Of a DNA stretch of 64,000 nucleotides, positions 1-8,800 are shown in pieces. The stretch's first letter is position 1; the number at the start of each line of letters is the position of its first letter. The DNA is taken from assembly GCA_003151475.1 (NCBI GenBank), contig PLXQ01000069.1, positions 118,919 through 182,918 of the forward strand, given 5' to 3'. Under the pieces are notes generated by a model. The model saw only the letters and a program-made list of their open reading frames with translations. It did not search any database and was not told where the DNA came from. The position numbers and the translations under genes were made by a program. The DNA is from Acidimicrobiaceae bacterium. GTDB lineage: Bacteria; Actinomycetota; Acidimicrobiia; Acidimicrobiales; UBA8190.

Positions 1-1
1 C

Positions 2-73
2 ATCGAGATCTTCTCCAACGACCCCCGTCTGGCCGACCTTTCCGGCTGGGACCTCGACGAGGGCGCCGCCTGA
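2..73 (+). CDS. 3' end of an unidentified protein (partial)
   Basis: The first bases are open in one frame and end in TGA at 71-73, giving a 23-residue C-terminus that finishes DLSGWDLDEGAA. The gene begins outside the window. The tail is acidic and has no recognisable motif, so no function is assigned. It ends 21 bases before the start of the next gene on the same strand, so the two may be co-transcribed. Confidence 0.4.
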   Translation: MEIFSNDPRLADLSGWDLDEGAA

Positions 74-94
74 GCGACCCCGGTCCGCCGCGCC

Positions 95-1348
95 GTGTGT
101 GACACCCTCTGCGTCCTCGGCGATGGGGTCACCCTCTTCGCCAAGAACTCGGATCGCCCCCGGTCCGAACCGCAGGTCGCCACCGCCTACGGCCGCCGCC
201 GGGCCGGATCGACGCTGCGGACCCAGTACCTGGAGATCCCCGACACCGACGTCGCCTCCACTGTTCTCTCCCGCCCGACCTGGCTCTGGGGAGCCGAGCA
301 CGGCTTGAACGAGCACCGGGTGGCCATCGGCAACGAGATGATCTTCACTCTCGACGACCCACGCCGAGAGCCGCCGGCGTTGATCGGCATGGACCTCGTC
401 CGCCTCGGCCTCGAACGCGGTCGTTCGGCCGAGCACGCCCTCGAGGTCATCACCACCCTCCTCGGCCGCCACGGCCAGGGCGGGATCGGAGACGAGATCC
501 ACGGCCTCTCCTACTGGTCGTCCTTCATGATCGCCGACCCGCGCTCAGCCTGGATTCTCGAGACCTCCGGTTCGACATGGGCCGCCCGCCCCGTTGTCTC
601 GGGCGCCGCCATCTCCAACCGCCTGACGCTGCGCCGTGACTGGACCCGCGCCTCGGCCGATGTTCTCCCCGGCACCGACATCGACACCTGGCGCCACCCC
701 GGACTCCCCACCGCCTTCGCCGACACCCGTCTCTCCGCCTCGCGCGCCTTCGTGCAACGCGCCGGCACCAGCACCGTCTCGGGCTGCGACCCCCGTGTCG
801 TCATCGGGGCACTGCGCCATCACGGGACGGGGCCCTGGGGCGTCCCGGGCCGTCCCTCGTCGGATCCCCCGCCGCCCGCCCCGGCGGTGGACGAGGCGGC
901 GTCGGACGGCACCGGCTGGACCCTGTGTCTCCATGCCGGGGACACCGCCGTTACCACCGCCTCGATGGTGGCTCTCCTGCCCGCTGATCCCGGCATCGCC
1001 GGGCGCGCCTGGATGGCCCTCGGTAGCCCCTGCGTCTCGGTCTACGTGCCGGTGCCGGTGCCGTCGACCGGGCCGGCGCCGGCGGCGCTGCCGGCGGTGG
1101 TGGCCGATCCCGGGATCTGGCACCGGTTCGCCTCGGTCCGCGACGCCGTGGGTCACGACGCCGAGCTCCTCGCCGTCGTCCGGGCCGAACTCTCGACGCT
1201 CGAGGACGCGCTGTGGGACGAGGCCGACCAACTCGGAACCGACCCCTCGGCCTGGGAGCAGTTCGGGGCCCGGACCAGCCGCTCCGTGCCCGATGCGCTC
1301 GACGCCCTGGCCGCCGCCGGCATCGGACGGCCGAAGACCGCCAGTTAG
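95..1348 (+). CDS. C69-family (secernin/dipeptidase-like) N-terminal nucleophile hydrolase
   Basis: 417 residues from a GTG start that puts Cys at position 2. In family C69 this cysteine becomes the N-terminal nucleophile after the initiator Met is removed. The opening MCDTLCVLGDGVTLFAKNSD and the AKNSDR motif at residues 16-21 are the hallmark of secernins and C69 dipeptidases. The family cleaves amide bonds of small peptides or similar substrates; the substrate here cannot be read from the sequence. No signal peptide is seen, so it is probably cytoplasmic. It is followed at 10 bp by a PIG-L deacetylase and then a glutamine amidotransferase on the same strand, suggesting one small operon of amide and deacetylation enzymes. 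The start is well supported because any other start would lose Cys2. Confidence 0.85.
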   Translation: MCDTLCVLGDGVTLFAKNSDRPRSEPQVATAYGRRRAGSTLRTQYLEIPDTDVASTVLSRPTWLWGAEHGLNEHRVAIGNEMIFTLDDPRREPPALIGMDLVRLGLERGRSAEHALEVITTLLGRHGQGGIGDEIHGLSYWSSFMIADPRSAWILETSGSTWAARPVVSGAAISNRLTLRRDWTRASADVLPGTDIDTWRHPGLPTAFADTRLSASRAFVQRAGTSTVSGCDPRVVIGALRHHGTGPWGVPGRPSSDPPPPAPAVDEAASDGTGWTLCLHAGDTAVTTASMVALLPADPGIAGRAWMALGSPCVSVYVPVPVPSTGPAPAALPAVVADPGIWHRFASVRDAVGHDAELLAVVRAELSTLEDALWDEADQLGTDPSAWEQFGARTSRSVPDALDALAAAGIGRPKTAS

Positions 1349-1358
1349 GATCGCTGCC

Positions 1359-2111
1359 ATGAGCGACACCGCCACCCCGGGACCGGCGATCCCGATCGAC
1401 GATCCCGTCGCGGTGGAGCGGATCCTCGTGGTCACGGCCCATCCCGACGACGTCGACTTCGGCGTGGCCGGCTCGGTGGCCAGCTGGGTGAAGGCGGGCA
1501 TCGAGGTGGCGTACTGCATCGTCACCGACGGCGACGCCGGGGGATCGGACCGGACCATCTCGCGTCCCGAGATGGCGATCATCCGCGGCGACGAGCAAAG
1601 GGCCGCCGCCGCCGAGGTCGGTGTCACCGACGTCACCTTTCTCGGTTACCCCGACGGCCGGCTCGTCCCGAGCATCGAGCTCCGACGCGACATCTCGCGC
1701 CAGATCCGGATCAAGAAACCGCAACGTCTGGTCTGCCAATCGCCGGACCGCTTCTGGGACCGGCTGGGCGCCAGCCACCCCGACCATCTGGCGGCCGGAG
1801 AAGCGGCCGTCTGCGCCGCCTATCCCGATGCCCGCAACCCCTTCGCCCACCCGGAGCTTCTCGAGGAAGGCCTGAAGCCGTATTCGGTGACCGAGATCTT
1901 CCTCATGGCGGCGCCGGAGACGAACAGGGTGGTGGACGTCACCGACACCTTCGAGAGAAAGCTGGCGGCGCTGCTCTGCCACCGCAGCCAGGTCGGAGAA
2001 GGCGAGTGGCTCGACGCTCGACTCCGCGAGTGGCTGTCGGCCGGCGCGCGCGCCGCTGGTCTGCCCGAAGGGCGTCTGGTCGAATCCTTCCGGGTTGTTG
2101 CCTGTCCCTGA
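1359..2111 (+). CDS. PIG-L / LmbE-family zinc deacetylase
   Basis: 250 residues. The zinc-binding AHPDD motif is at residues 27-31 and a second ligand cluster, HPDH, at 140-143; both are typical of PIG-L deacetylases. These enzymes remove N-acetyl groups from amino sugars, including GlcNAc-inositol in mycothiol synthesis (MshB) and the conjugate amidase Mca. Its length is short for MshB or Mca, so a generic LmbE-type deacetylase is the safer call. The ATG start is 10 bp after the previous stop, and 8 bp separate its own stop from the following GTG start, consistent with an operon. No membrane segment or signal peptide is visible. Confidence 0.85.
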   Translation: MSDTATPGPAIPIDDPVAVERILVVTAHPDDVDFGVAGSVASWVKAGIEVAYCIVTDGDAGGSDRTISRPEMAIIRGDEQRAAAAEVGVTDVTFLGYPDGRLVPSIELRRDISRQIRIKKPQRLVCQSPDRFWDRLGASHPDHLAAGEAAVCAAYPDARNPFAHPELLEEGLKPYSVTEIFLMAAPETNRVVDVTDTFERKLAALLCHRSQVGEGEWLDARLREWLSAGARAAGLPEGRLVESFRVVACP

Positions 2112-2119
2112 CGCCCGGC

Positions 2120-2839
2120 GTGTCTCCCCCCGCACCGCCCGCCGACGGGCGCACCTGGATCGTGGTCCAGCACACACCGACCGAGGGTCCCGGCCTCCTG
2201 GCCGGTGTCCTGGCCGACGCCGGCGCCTCCAGCAGGGTGGTCCGCCTTGACCGGGGCGAAACCCTGCCGCCGCCGGCCGGGCTGGCCGGGGTGGTCGTCA
2301 TGGGTGGACCCATGGGAGTACACGACAGCGCCGATCACCCCTGGCTCGTTCCCGAGACGCGCTGGTTGGCCGACGCCGTTCAATGCGGCCTTCCCGTTCT
2401 CGGTGTCTGCCTGGGCGCCCAGCTGGTGGCCACCGCCTTGGGAGCGCCGGTCACCACCGGGGCGAGTCCCGAGATCGGCATCGGCGGGGTCAGCCTCGAC
2501 GCCGCCGGACGCGCCGATCCCCTTCTCGGGCCCGAGGGGGACCACTTTCGCGTCGTCCACTGGCACGGGGACACCTTCGCCATCCCCGAAGGGGCGATCC
2601 GCCTGGCGTCGAGCGACCGTTACGAGAACCAGGCCTTCCGCTACGGCGACCGGGTCTACGGTCTGCAGTTCCACCTCGAGGTGGACGACGAGGTGGCCGC
2701 CTTCTGGGCTCCCGATCTCCCTGCCGGCGTCTCTCTCGACGGCCCTGAGCGCCGGCCCGTGGAGGAGACCGGCCGCCGCGTATTCTCTCGTTTCGTCGAG
2801 CTCGCTGCCTCGCTCGCCGGTGAAACAGTCGCCCGATGA
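2120..2839 (+). CDS. class I glutamine amidotransferase-like protein
   Basis: 239 residues from GTG at 2120, chosen because it falls just after the upstream stop and begins close to the first beta strand (TWIVVQHTP). The GATase-1 triad is complete: nucleophile Cys97 in LGVCLGAQ, and His185 and Glu187 in GLQFHLE. The MGGPMG loop at 61-66 is also typical. Stand-alone proteins of this kind resemble the glutaminase half of GMP synthase. They act as gamma-glutamyl hydrolases or as ammonia donors to a partner that is not present here. It follows the PIG-L gene closely and overlaps the next lipoprotein gene by 4 bp (ATGA). Confidence 0.85.
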   Translation: MSPPAPPADGRTWIVVQHTPTEGPGLLAGVLADAGASSRVVRLDRGETLPPPAGLAGVVVMGGPMGVHDSADHPWLVPETRWLADAVQCGLPVLGVCLGAQLVATALGAPVTTGASPEIGIGGVSLDAAGRADPLLGPEGDHFRVVHWHGDTFAIPEGAIRLASSDRYENQAFRYGDRVYGLQFHLEVDDEVAAFWAPDLPAGVSLDGPERRPVEETGRRVFSRFVELAASLAGETVAR

Positions 2840-3297
2840 GTCTGGCCTTGCCGGGTGCCGCCCTCGTCGTTACCGGCGTTCTGCTCTGCGGATGTGGCGG
2901 TTCGACCGCAGCGCGGCCGGCGGCGCCGACGGTCCTTCCCGGTGACGAGATCTCGACGACCGCTCCGACCACCTCGACCTTCCCCGCGCCATCGACGTCG
3001 ACGACCTCCGCCCTCGCCGCTCAGGGACGGGCGGACGCCGTAGCCGCCTGCGGGACCTGGCAGGTGAGTGACAGCCAGGATTCGCCCCAAGGATCCGGCA
3101 CCATTCGAGCAGCGGCGGCCCAGGCGACGACGGCCGCCGGTCTCGACACCCGCTGGAGTGCGCTGGCTGGCAACAGGAGCTTTGTGGCATCTCTGCCGGA
3201 GACGAGCAACACGCCGGCCGACGTGGCCCAGGCCCAGACGGACATCGGGGGCATCCCATCGACCTGCTCCACCTTCGGCATCTCCCTCTCCGATTAG
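2836..3297 (+). CDS. small secreted lipoprotein of unknown function
   Basis: 153 residues. A hydrophobic N-terminus ends in a lipobox (LLCGC, Cys about residue 20), so the protein is probably lipid-anchored outside the membrane. A Thr/Ser/Pro-rich linker follows at about 37-58. The rest is a compact domain with two or three cysteines and no motif I recognise. The start codon overlaps the stop of the amidotransferase (ATGA), implying translational coupling. Function unknown. Confidence 0.7.
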   Translation: MSLALPGAALVVTGVLLCGCGGSTAARPAAPTVLPGDEISTTAPTTSTFPAPSTSTTSALAAQGRADAVAACGTWQVSDSQDSPQGSGTIRAAAAQATTAAGLDTRWSALAGNRSFVASLPETSNTPADVAQAQTDIGGIPSTCSTFGISLSD

Positions 3298-3398
3298 GCG
3301 ATGGTGCTTCCGGCGTCGGTTTTCTTGCTTCACGCTTCCAGGTACCGCTTGCTGGGTTCTAGGCTGCCGGGTGCGACCCTGCCGCCAAGGCCCAGGGC

Positions 3399-3440
3399 GA
3401 GGGCTCCGATGGACATGACGAGGGCTCCGATGGACATGAC
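3399..3440. repeat. 21-bp perfect tandem duplication
   Basis: Two identical adjacent 21-bp units (3399-3419 and 3420-3440) lie in the 196-bp gap upstream of the acyl-ACP desaturase gene. Each unit contains GGCTCCGATGGACATGAC. The duplication ends 53 bp before the desaturase start and may affect its leader. Confidence 0.85.
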
Positions 3441-3493
3441 GCGACACGTCCGGAAGAGTTCGATTTCCACGGGGGGGAGAGAGGTTCGCAGAC

Positions 3494-4399
3494 ATGGATG
3501 ACGCGACGATGCTCGCCGAGCTCCTTCCGACAGCCGAACGCCTGGTCGATCGTCACCTGGGCATGGCCAAGGAATGGTTTCCCCACGACCTCGTCGAATG
3601 GCGGGTGCCACCGACTGAGGCGATGGTCGGAACCCAGCAGCCCCTGCCCGACGGTGTGGCCAGCGCCCTCTTCGTGAACGTGCTCACCGAGGACAACCTG
3701 CCGTACTACTTCGCCTCCCTCGACGGACTCTTCGGCCGCGACGGCGCCTGGGGCTACTGGACCCGGCGCTGGACGGCCGAGGAGGGGCGACATTCGATCG
3801 TGCTCCGCGACTATCTGATCATGAGCGGACACATCGATCCCGTCACCTTGGAGCGGGCCCGGATGGCGCAGGTGACCGGCGGTGTCTCGCCCCAGCCCAC
3901 GAGCATCGCCGACGCCTTCGCCTATCTGGCCCTGCAGGAGCTGGCCACCCGGATCGCCCACCACAACACGGGCAAGGCCCTGCCCGACGGCGAGGGCTAC
4001 GGGGTGATGAAGCGGGTGGCGGCGGACGAGAACCTGCACTACCTCTTCTACCGAGACCTCGTGTCGGCCGCTCTGGAGATCGATCCGTCGGGCATGGTCG
4101 AGGCCATCAAGCGCCAAGTCATCGGATTCGAGATGCCCGGCACCGGCATCACCGGCTTCGCCGAGCACTCCAAGGCCATCGCCCGGGCCGGCATCTACGA
4201 CCTGCGTGTCCACCACGACTCGATCCTGCGCCCGGTCGTCCTCGGTCACTGGGACATCGCCGGCCGGGAGGGTCTCACGCCGGCAGCCGAGAAGGCGCGC
4301 ACCCGGCTCGTCCAATTCATCACCCGCCTGGGCCGGGCCTCGACCCGCGCCACGTCGGGAGGCCGCCCCGAGCCGATGGTGGAGGTGTCGAGTCGGTAG
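3494..4399 (+). CDS. acyl-ACP desaturase (soluble diiron, DesA-like)
   Basis: 301 residues. It carries the two EXXH diiron motifs of soluble acyl-[ACP] desaturases: EEGRH ending at residue 100, and DENLH about 80 residues later. Further helix carboxylate ligands (LTEDNLP near 66, LQELATRIAHH near 140) are also present. The family inserts a double bond into ACP- or CoA-bound acyl chains using O2 and reduced ferredoxin, in the cytosol. Length fits the mycobacterial DesA1/DesA2 group. The start follows GGGGGGAGAGAGG. It stands alone between a lipoprotein gene and an EAL-domain gene, with a 21-bp tandem duplication upstream. Confidence 0.88.
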   Translation: MDDATMLAELLPTAERLVDRHLGMAKEWFPHDLVEWRVPPTEAMVGTQQPLPDGVASALFVNVLTEDNLPYYFASLDGLFGRDGAWGYWTRRWTAEEGRHSIVLRDYLIMSGHIDPVTLERARMAQVTGGVSPQPTSIADAFAYLALQELATRIAHHNTGKALPDGEGYGVMKRVAADENLHYLFYRDLVSAALEIDPSGMVEAIKRQVIGFEMPGTGITGFAEHSKAIARAGIYDLRVHHDSILRPVVLGHWDIAGREGLTPAAEKARTRLVQFITRLGRASTRATSGGRPEPMVEVSSR

Positions 4400-4481
4400 A
4401 TCGGGCTCCCCCGGGTGGATTTCCTCCTCGAGGGGCGTTTTCGTGCCTAAAGGGGACCGCCGATAGTTCCGATATGACACG

Positions 4482-6305
4482 GTGACCGTTGCCGAGCCCC
4501 GGACGACGCGCCCGGGGCTCGACTCCGACCTGCGCGGGCTTGTCCAACGTCTGTGTGAACCGGGGGCGATCGTCTCCGTCGTCCAGCCCGTCGTCCGCCC
4601 GTCCGACATGGTCGTCGTCGGCTACGAGGCGCTGGCCCGGATGCCGGGCGAGCCCCACCGACCCCCCGACTGGTGGCTCGAACGGGCGTCGGAGCTCGGT
4701 CTGCGGGCCCAGCTCGAGCTGGCCTGCGTCCGCGCCGCGGCCGCTCTCGGGGCCCCACCCGAAGGCCGGGCCCTCTTCATCAACGCCAGCCCGTCGACGG
4801 TGGCGGATCCGGCCTTTCTGGACCTGCGGGCCGATCTCCCGGAACGACTCGTCATCGAGCTCACCGAGCAGGAGGCGGTGGACGACTACGACGACCTCCG
4901 CGCCCGCCTGGCTCGAGCGCGGTGTGCGCCTGGCCGTCGACGACGCCGGGGCCGGCTACTCGAGCCTCCGCCATGTCGTGGAGCTCTCCCCGGACTATCT
5001 GAAGCTCGACCGCGAGCTCGTCCGGGGGGTCGACGAAAATCCCAACCGCCGGGCGCTGCTGCGTGCCGTTGTCGCCTTCGCCCAGGAAGTGGGCACCAGC
5101 GTGATCGCCGAAGGGGTCGAGACCCGGGGCGAGCTCGATGTCCTGCGCGAGGCGGAGGTACACCTGGTCCAGGGATTCCTCCTCGCCCGTCCGGGCCCAC
5201 CGTGGCCGCAGATTGCCCGTACGGGACCGTCCACGTCGTTCCTGATCGACACGACCGAGGTGCACGCCTCTCTTCAGGACGGGATCGACGAGGCCCGGCT
5301 CCGTCAGGCGCTCGGCCGGGTCGACAATGTCGTGGCCATCTGTGAGCTCGTGGTCGAGGCGCTCTTCCGCCGGGGCCATCTCATGTCGAGCCTCTATTTG
5401 GAAAGAAACGGCGAGCTTCGCTGCGTGTCACAGCGCGGACTGTGGCAGGTGCGCGACGGCATGCCCGGCTCCGCCGGCATCACGGGTCGGACGTGGGCCA
5501 CGGGACGACCGATTATCGTCGAGGACGTCTCCTCGCACCCCGACTATCTCGAGGCCATCCCCGGGGTGGTGTCAGAGATCTGCGTGCCCATCCTCGTGAA
5601 CGGCGAGTCCGTCGGTGCCTTGAACGTGGAATCGCTCAGTCCTCTTACGCGCGAGACCACTGTGTTGACCGAGACGGTGGCGCGTCTGCTCGCCGATCGG
5701 CTCGGTGTCGTCGGCACCAACCTGGGCAACACCCGATGGCAGCGCGCCGCGCACGCCTCGGTGCCATCTCCGGTCTCCTGGCCAGCCGGCGCCTGCCCCA
5801 GCAGGTCCTGCACCGCTTCCGCGAGGCGGCCGATATGGACTCGGCCTGCCTGGTGCTCGACGAGCACGACGGTCCCGAGACGATCACCGCCGTCGGGCCC
5901 CTGGCGGGCAGCATGCTGGCACTGACCAATGACGAGCTGAGTGCGCTGTCCTCACTGGTGGGTGACATCCGTTCGTGTTACACCGCCGGCGACGCCTCGA
6001 GCCGTGGTTTCGTGGGGACCGAGTCGCTGCGCGCCGCGGGCGCCCGAGCCGTGGTCGTCCTACCCCTGTGGGCCCAGCGCAAGCGCTTCGGCACGTTGAT
6101 CGTGGCCCACTCCCGGCCCCTCCAACTGACCGGGGACCGGGTGGAACCCCTCGAGCTTCTGGCCGATCACGCCGCCGCCGTCCTCGCCACTTGGCTGGCG
6201 ACCGACGATCCCACCGAAACCACGGACGTGCGGACCGGTTTCCCCTTCTCCCGACGGTCGCCCGAAGTCCGACCTACCTCGCCGCCGGCCTCCCAGCATC
6301 GCTGA
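4482..6305 (+). pseudogene. EAL-GAF-GAF protein gene interrupted by two compensating frameshifts
   Basis: The product would be an EAL-domain cyclic-di-GMP phosphodiesterase followed by two GAF domains (about 607 residues). Reading begins at GTG 4482 and shows GYEALARM, FINASPS and ELTEQEAV. Homology then switches frame near 4900-4925 (ERGVRLAVDDAGAGYSSL, LKLDRELV, IAEGVET, then the first GAF). Near 5740-5755 it switches back for the second GAF, ending at 6305. The shifts are opposite in sign (net zero). All classic EAL residues are present across the frames, though the usual DDFGTGYSS is DDAGAGYSS. It is either a recently inactivated gene, a coding sequence with two errors, or (less likely) programmed shifting. 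No slippery heptamer was evident at either site. Confidence 0.75.
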
Positions 6306-6435
6306 CGGCCATTGTGGGCATCGACGGCGCAACTCTCACAACCCGTAAACCTCGCAACCCCTGAACCTTTCGACTCGGCCGGCGCTCATGTTTTAGGGTG
6401 AGACAGGCAGAGTCGTCACCGACAGGAGATGGGCA

Positions 6436-6822
6436 ATGGGAGTTTCAGAGGACGCCGAACGGATTGTGCGCGAGTTCTGTGACGCTTTCGGCAAGCACGA
6501 CGCCGAAGCGCTGCGGCCGTTCTTCACCGACGATGTCGTCTACCACAACATCCCCATGGACCCGGCTGTCGGAATCGACGCCACCATTGCCTTCATCGTG
6601 GGGTTCTTCGCCATGAGCGAGGGCATGGTGATCGAAACCACTCACCTGGCCGTGCGCGACAACGTGGTGCTGACCGAGCGGATCGACACCTTCACCATGG
6701 GCGAGAAAGAGGCCGCCCTGCCGGTGATGGGCACTTTCGAGATCCGTGACGGCAAGATCAGCGCCTGGCGTGACTACTTCGACCTCGCCCAGATCACGAC
6801 GATGCTGTCCGGCGACGGCTGA
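6436..6822 (+). CDS. limonene-1,2-epoxide hydrolase-like enzyme (SnoaL/NTF2 fold)
   Basis: 128 residues. The residues of the limonene epoxide hydrolase centre are all present: Arg82 and Asp84 in LTERIDTF, Asp113 in WRDYFD, and Tyr36/Asn38 in VYHNIP. This family (also mycobacterial EphG) opens small lipophilic epoxides with a one-step water attack. The start is well supported by AGGAGATGGGCA before ATG. A catalytic set this complete favours a true epoxide hydrolase over a generic SnoaL protein; the substrate is unknown. It lies between the broken EAL gene and an HxlR regulator on the opposite strand. Confidence 0.82.
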   Translation: MGVSEDAERIVREFCDAFGKHDAEALRPFFTDDVVYHNIPMDPAVGIDATIAFIVGFFAMSEGMVIETTHLAVRDNVVLTERIDTFTMGEKEAALPVMGTFEIRDGKISAWRDYFDLAQITTMLSGDG

Positions 6823-6874
6823 CGGCCATGGCGTTGGACCGCAGCCGGTAGATCCAGCGGAAGTCGTCGTCGGC

Positions 6875-7321
6875 TTAGATCCAGCGAAGGTCGTCGTCGG
6901 CGTTGTCGGTGATCCGGGCGCAGGTGGGACAGAACCAACGGGTCTCGAGAGCGGTGCCGCAGGCCCGGTGGTGCGGGCCCTCGACATCGCCGCCCGATTC
7001 CCGTGACCCCCAGCTAGCCAGAAGGCGCAGCGCCCCGGCCAGTTCGCGTCCGGCTTCGGTGATGCGGTACTCGAGCCGGGGCGGCCGGTCCGAGTAGGGC
7101 ACGGCCAGCACGAGGCCCTCACGTTCGAGCCGGCGGAGGCGGGCGGTGAGAACGTTCGGTGCCAGTCGGGGGATGTCCCCCTGCAGTTCTGAGAAGCGCC
7201 GTGGCCCGTCGAGAAGTGCGTCGACCACCAACAGCGTCCAGCGGTCACCGACCTTGGCCATCGCTGCGTCCAAGCCCGAGGTCACGGGATCATCCTGGCT
7301 CACCCTCGTTCGTCCGCGCAC
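6875..7321 (-). CDS. HxlR-family winged-helix regulator with C-terminal zinc-ribbon-like tail
   Basis: 148 residues from GTG 7321, preferred over the upstream TTG because GGGAG lies 5 bp before it. The HxlR core is clear: KVGDRWTLLVVDALLDGPRRF, PNVLTARLRRLEREGLV and the wing RLEYRITEAG. The tail RACGTALETRWFCPTC has three cysteines plus histidines and may bind metal. HxlR proteins are usually small-molecule or redox-responsive local regulators that bind palindromes. One such palindrome (7349-7366) lies in the intergenic region shared with the divergent protease gene at 7434, so autoregulation and control of that gene are likely. Confidence 0.85.
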   Translation of the reverse strand: MRGRTRVSQDDPVTSGLDAAMAKVGDRWTLLVVDALLDGPRRFSELQGDIPRLAPNVLTARLRRLEREGLVLAVPYSDRPPRLEYRITEAGRELAGALRLLASWGSRESGGDVEGPHHRACGTALETRWFCPTCARITDNADDDLRWI

Positions 7322-7348
7322 CGGAGCTCCCTTGATGTGGTAGTCAAT

Positions 7349-7366
7349 AGTAACTTGCAAGTGAGT
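7349..7366. promoter_or_regulatory. palindromic operator candidate between HxlR gene and protease gene
   Basis: AGTAACTTGCAAGTGAGT has a perfect 10-bp core palindrome (ACTTGCAAGT, 7353-7362) and imperfect outer arms. It sits in the 112-bp divergent intergenic region, 28 bp upstream of the HxlR start and about 67 bp upstream of the protease start. This is the expected position for an HxlR-family binding site. It lies within a locally AT-rich stretch likely to hold both promoters. Confidence 0.6.
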
Positions 7367-7433
7367 AGTGAATAGGTCAAAGTGATGGAGCCGGAGGTTC
7401 CAAGCCGGTCATGAGATCTCGGGAGGTCGGAAA

Positions 7434-8339
7434 ATGGGAAAAGTTCTGGAGGAGCTGTCGACCGCGGTTCGCGGTGCGGTGGAGACGGTGGGTCCCTCGG
7501 TCGTGGGCGTGGGAGCGGGCGGAAGCGGCGCCGTGGTGAGCGCCGGGGTGGTGGTGACGAACGCCCACAACCTCCGTGGTGAGGAGACGGTGGTGACATT
7601 CGCCGACGGCCGGCGGGCCCCGGGTCGGGCCACGGGCGTCGACATCGACGGCGACCTGGCCGTGGTGGCCGTCGACACCGGGGACGCCCCGGCCCTCGTA
7701 TGGGGCACGAGCCCGGCCGGCGTGGGTGACGCCGTCCTGGGGCTGGCCAATCCGGGCGGACGGGGTCTGCGGGCCAGCGTGGGCTTCATCTCGGCTGTCG
7801 ACGTGGCCTTTCGGGGACCAGGCGGTCGGAAGGTGGGCGGCGCCCTCGAGCACACGGCGCCCCTGGCCCGCGGTTCGTCGGGCGGACCCCTCGTCGACAG
7901 TGCCGGGAAGCTGGTCGGGATCGACACCCATCGGGTGGGCGACGGCTTCTACCTGGCTGTTCCGGCCAACGAGGAGCTGCAGCGACGCGTCGACGCCCTC
8001 GGTCGGGGCGAGGAGCCCCGTCGGCCCCGGCTCGGGATCGCCGTGGCCCCGCCACAGGTGGCCCAACGGCTGCGGCGTTCGGTCGGCCTGCCCGAGCGTG
8101 ACGGGATCCTCGTGCGCGCCGTGGAGGACGGCGGCCCCGCCCACGGCGCCGGTATCCGCCAAGGTGACCTCGTGGTGGCCGTCGGAGGCACGCCGGTGGC
8201 CAGTGTCGACGAGCTGTCGGCCGCCCTCGAACGCGTCGGGTCCGGTGCCCCCGTCGAGCTGGCCGTGGTGCGCGGGGTGGAGGAGCTGACCGTGTCGGTC
8301 ACCATCTCCTCCCCGGCCCCCGAGCCCGGAGCGGGCTGA
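7434..8339 (+). CDS. trypsin-like serine protease with C-terminal PDZ domain, apparently cytosolic (HtrA-like)
   Basis: 301 residues. The chymotrypsin-fold triad is intact: His45 (VTNAHN), Asp74 (DIDGDLAVV) and Ser149 (ARGSSGGPL). A PDZ domain spans about residues 205-290 (GILVRAVEDGGPAHGAGIRQ, GDLVVAVGG). Unlike most HtrA/DegP proteins it has no signal peptide or membrane anchor; the catalytic fold starts almost at the N-terminus. It is therefore predicted to act inside the cell, for example in quality control or regulated cleavage. The divergent HxlR gene and shared palindrome suggest local regulation. The start follows a short purine stretch (GGGAGGTCGGAAA). Confidence 0.85.
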   Translation: MGKVLEELSTAVRGAVETVGPSVVGVGAGGSGAVVSAGVVVTNAHNLRGEETVVTFADGRRAPGRATGVDIDGDLAVVAVDTGDAPALVWGTSPAGVGDAVLGLANPGGRGLRASVGFISAVDVAFRGPGGRKVGGALEHTAPLARGSSGGPLVDSAGKLVGIDTHRVGDGFYLAVPANEELQRRVDALGRGEEPRRPRLGIAVAPPQVAQRLRRSVGLPERDGILVRAVEDGGPAHGAGIRQGDLVVAVGGTPVASVDELSAALERVGSGAPVELAVVRGVEELTVSVTISSPAPEPGAG

Positions 8340-8417
8340 GGCGAACCGCATGGCCCCGGCGGTGCCGTTCGTGGCAACCTCGCGGACCCCGGCGAGCCCG
8401 AGAGCGGAGGAACCCCG

Positions 8418-8771
8418 ATGATCAAGCTCACCTGTCTCATCCGACGCAAGGACGGGATGTCACCCGAAGACTTCCACGCCTACTGGCGGGACCGTCACGG
8501 ACCCCTGGTGGTGTCGACGAAGAGCGGCAGTCATGTGCTGCGCTACGAACAACATCACCGGCCTCTGTCGGAGTACGGGGAGTCGGACGACGGTTCGTAT
8601 GACGGGGTGACCGAGCAGTGGTTCGCGTCGATGGATGAGTACAACGCGCATGTGGCCGAGAAGGACTTCGCCGACGTCTGGGCCGATCTGCCCAAATTCC
8701 TGGACGTCGAGAAGCTGGCCTTCGTTCTGACCGAGGAGCCGGTGGTGATCTTGGAGGGCCCCAGACACTGA
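8418..8771 (+). CDS. EthD-domain protein
   Basis: 117 residues forming one dimeric alpha/beta-barrel domain. Key signatures are IKLTCLIRRKDGMSPEDFHA and YWRDRHGPLV, the EthD motif. EthD proteins occur beside oxygenases or ring-modifying enzymes; some act as accessory proteins, others as cyclases or decarboxylases. The start is well supported (GGAGGAACCCCG before ATG). The downstream gene converges, so it is probably a single-gene transcript. Substrate unknown. Confidence 0.8.
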   Translation: MIKLTCLIRRKDGMSPEDFHAYWRDRHGPLVVSTKSGSHVLRYEQHHRPLSEYGESDDGSYDGVTEQWFASMDEYNAHVAEKDFADVWADLPKFLDVEKLAFVLTEEPVVILEGPRH

Positions 8772-8800
8772 CGGCGAGCCGGCAGGCGTACCGGTCCGGG

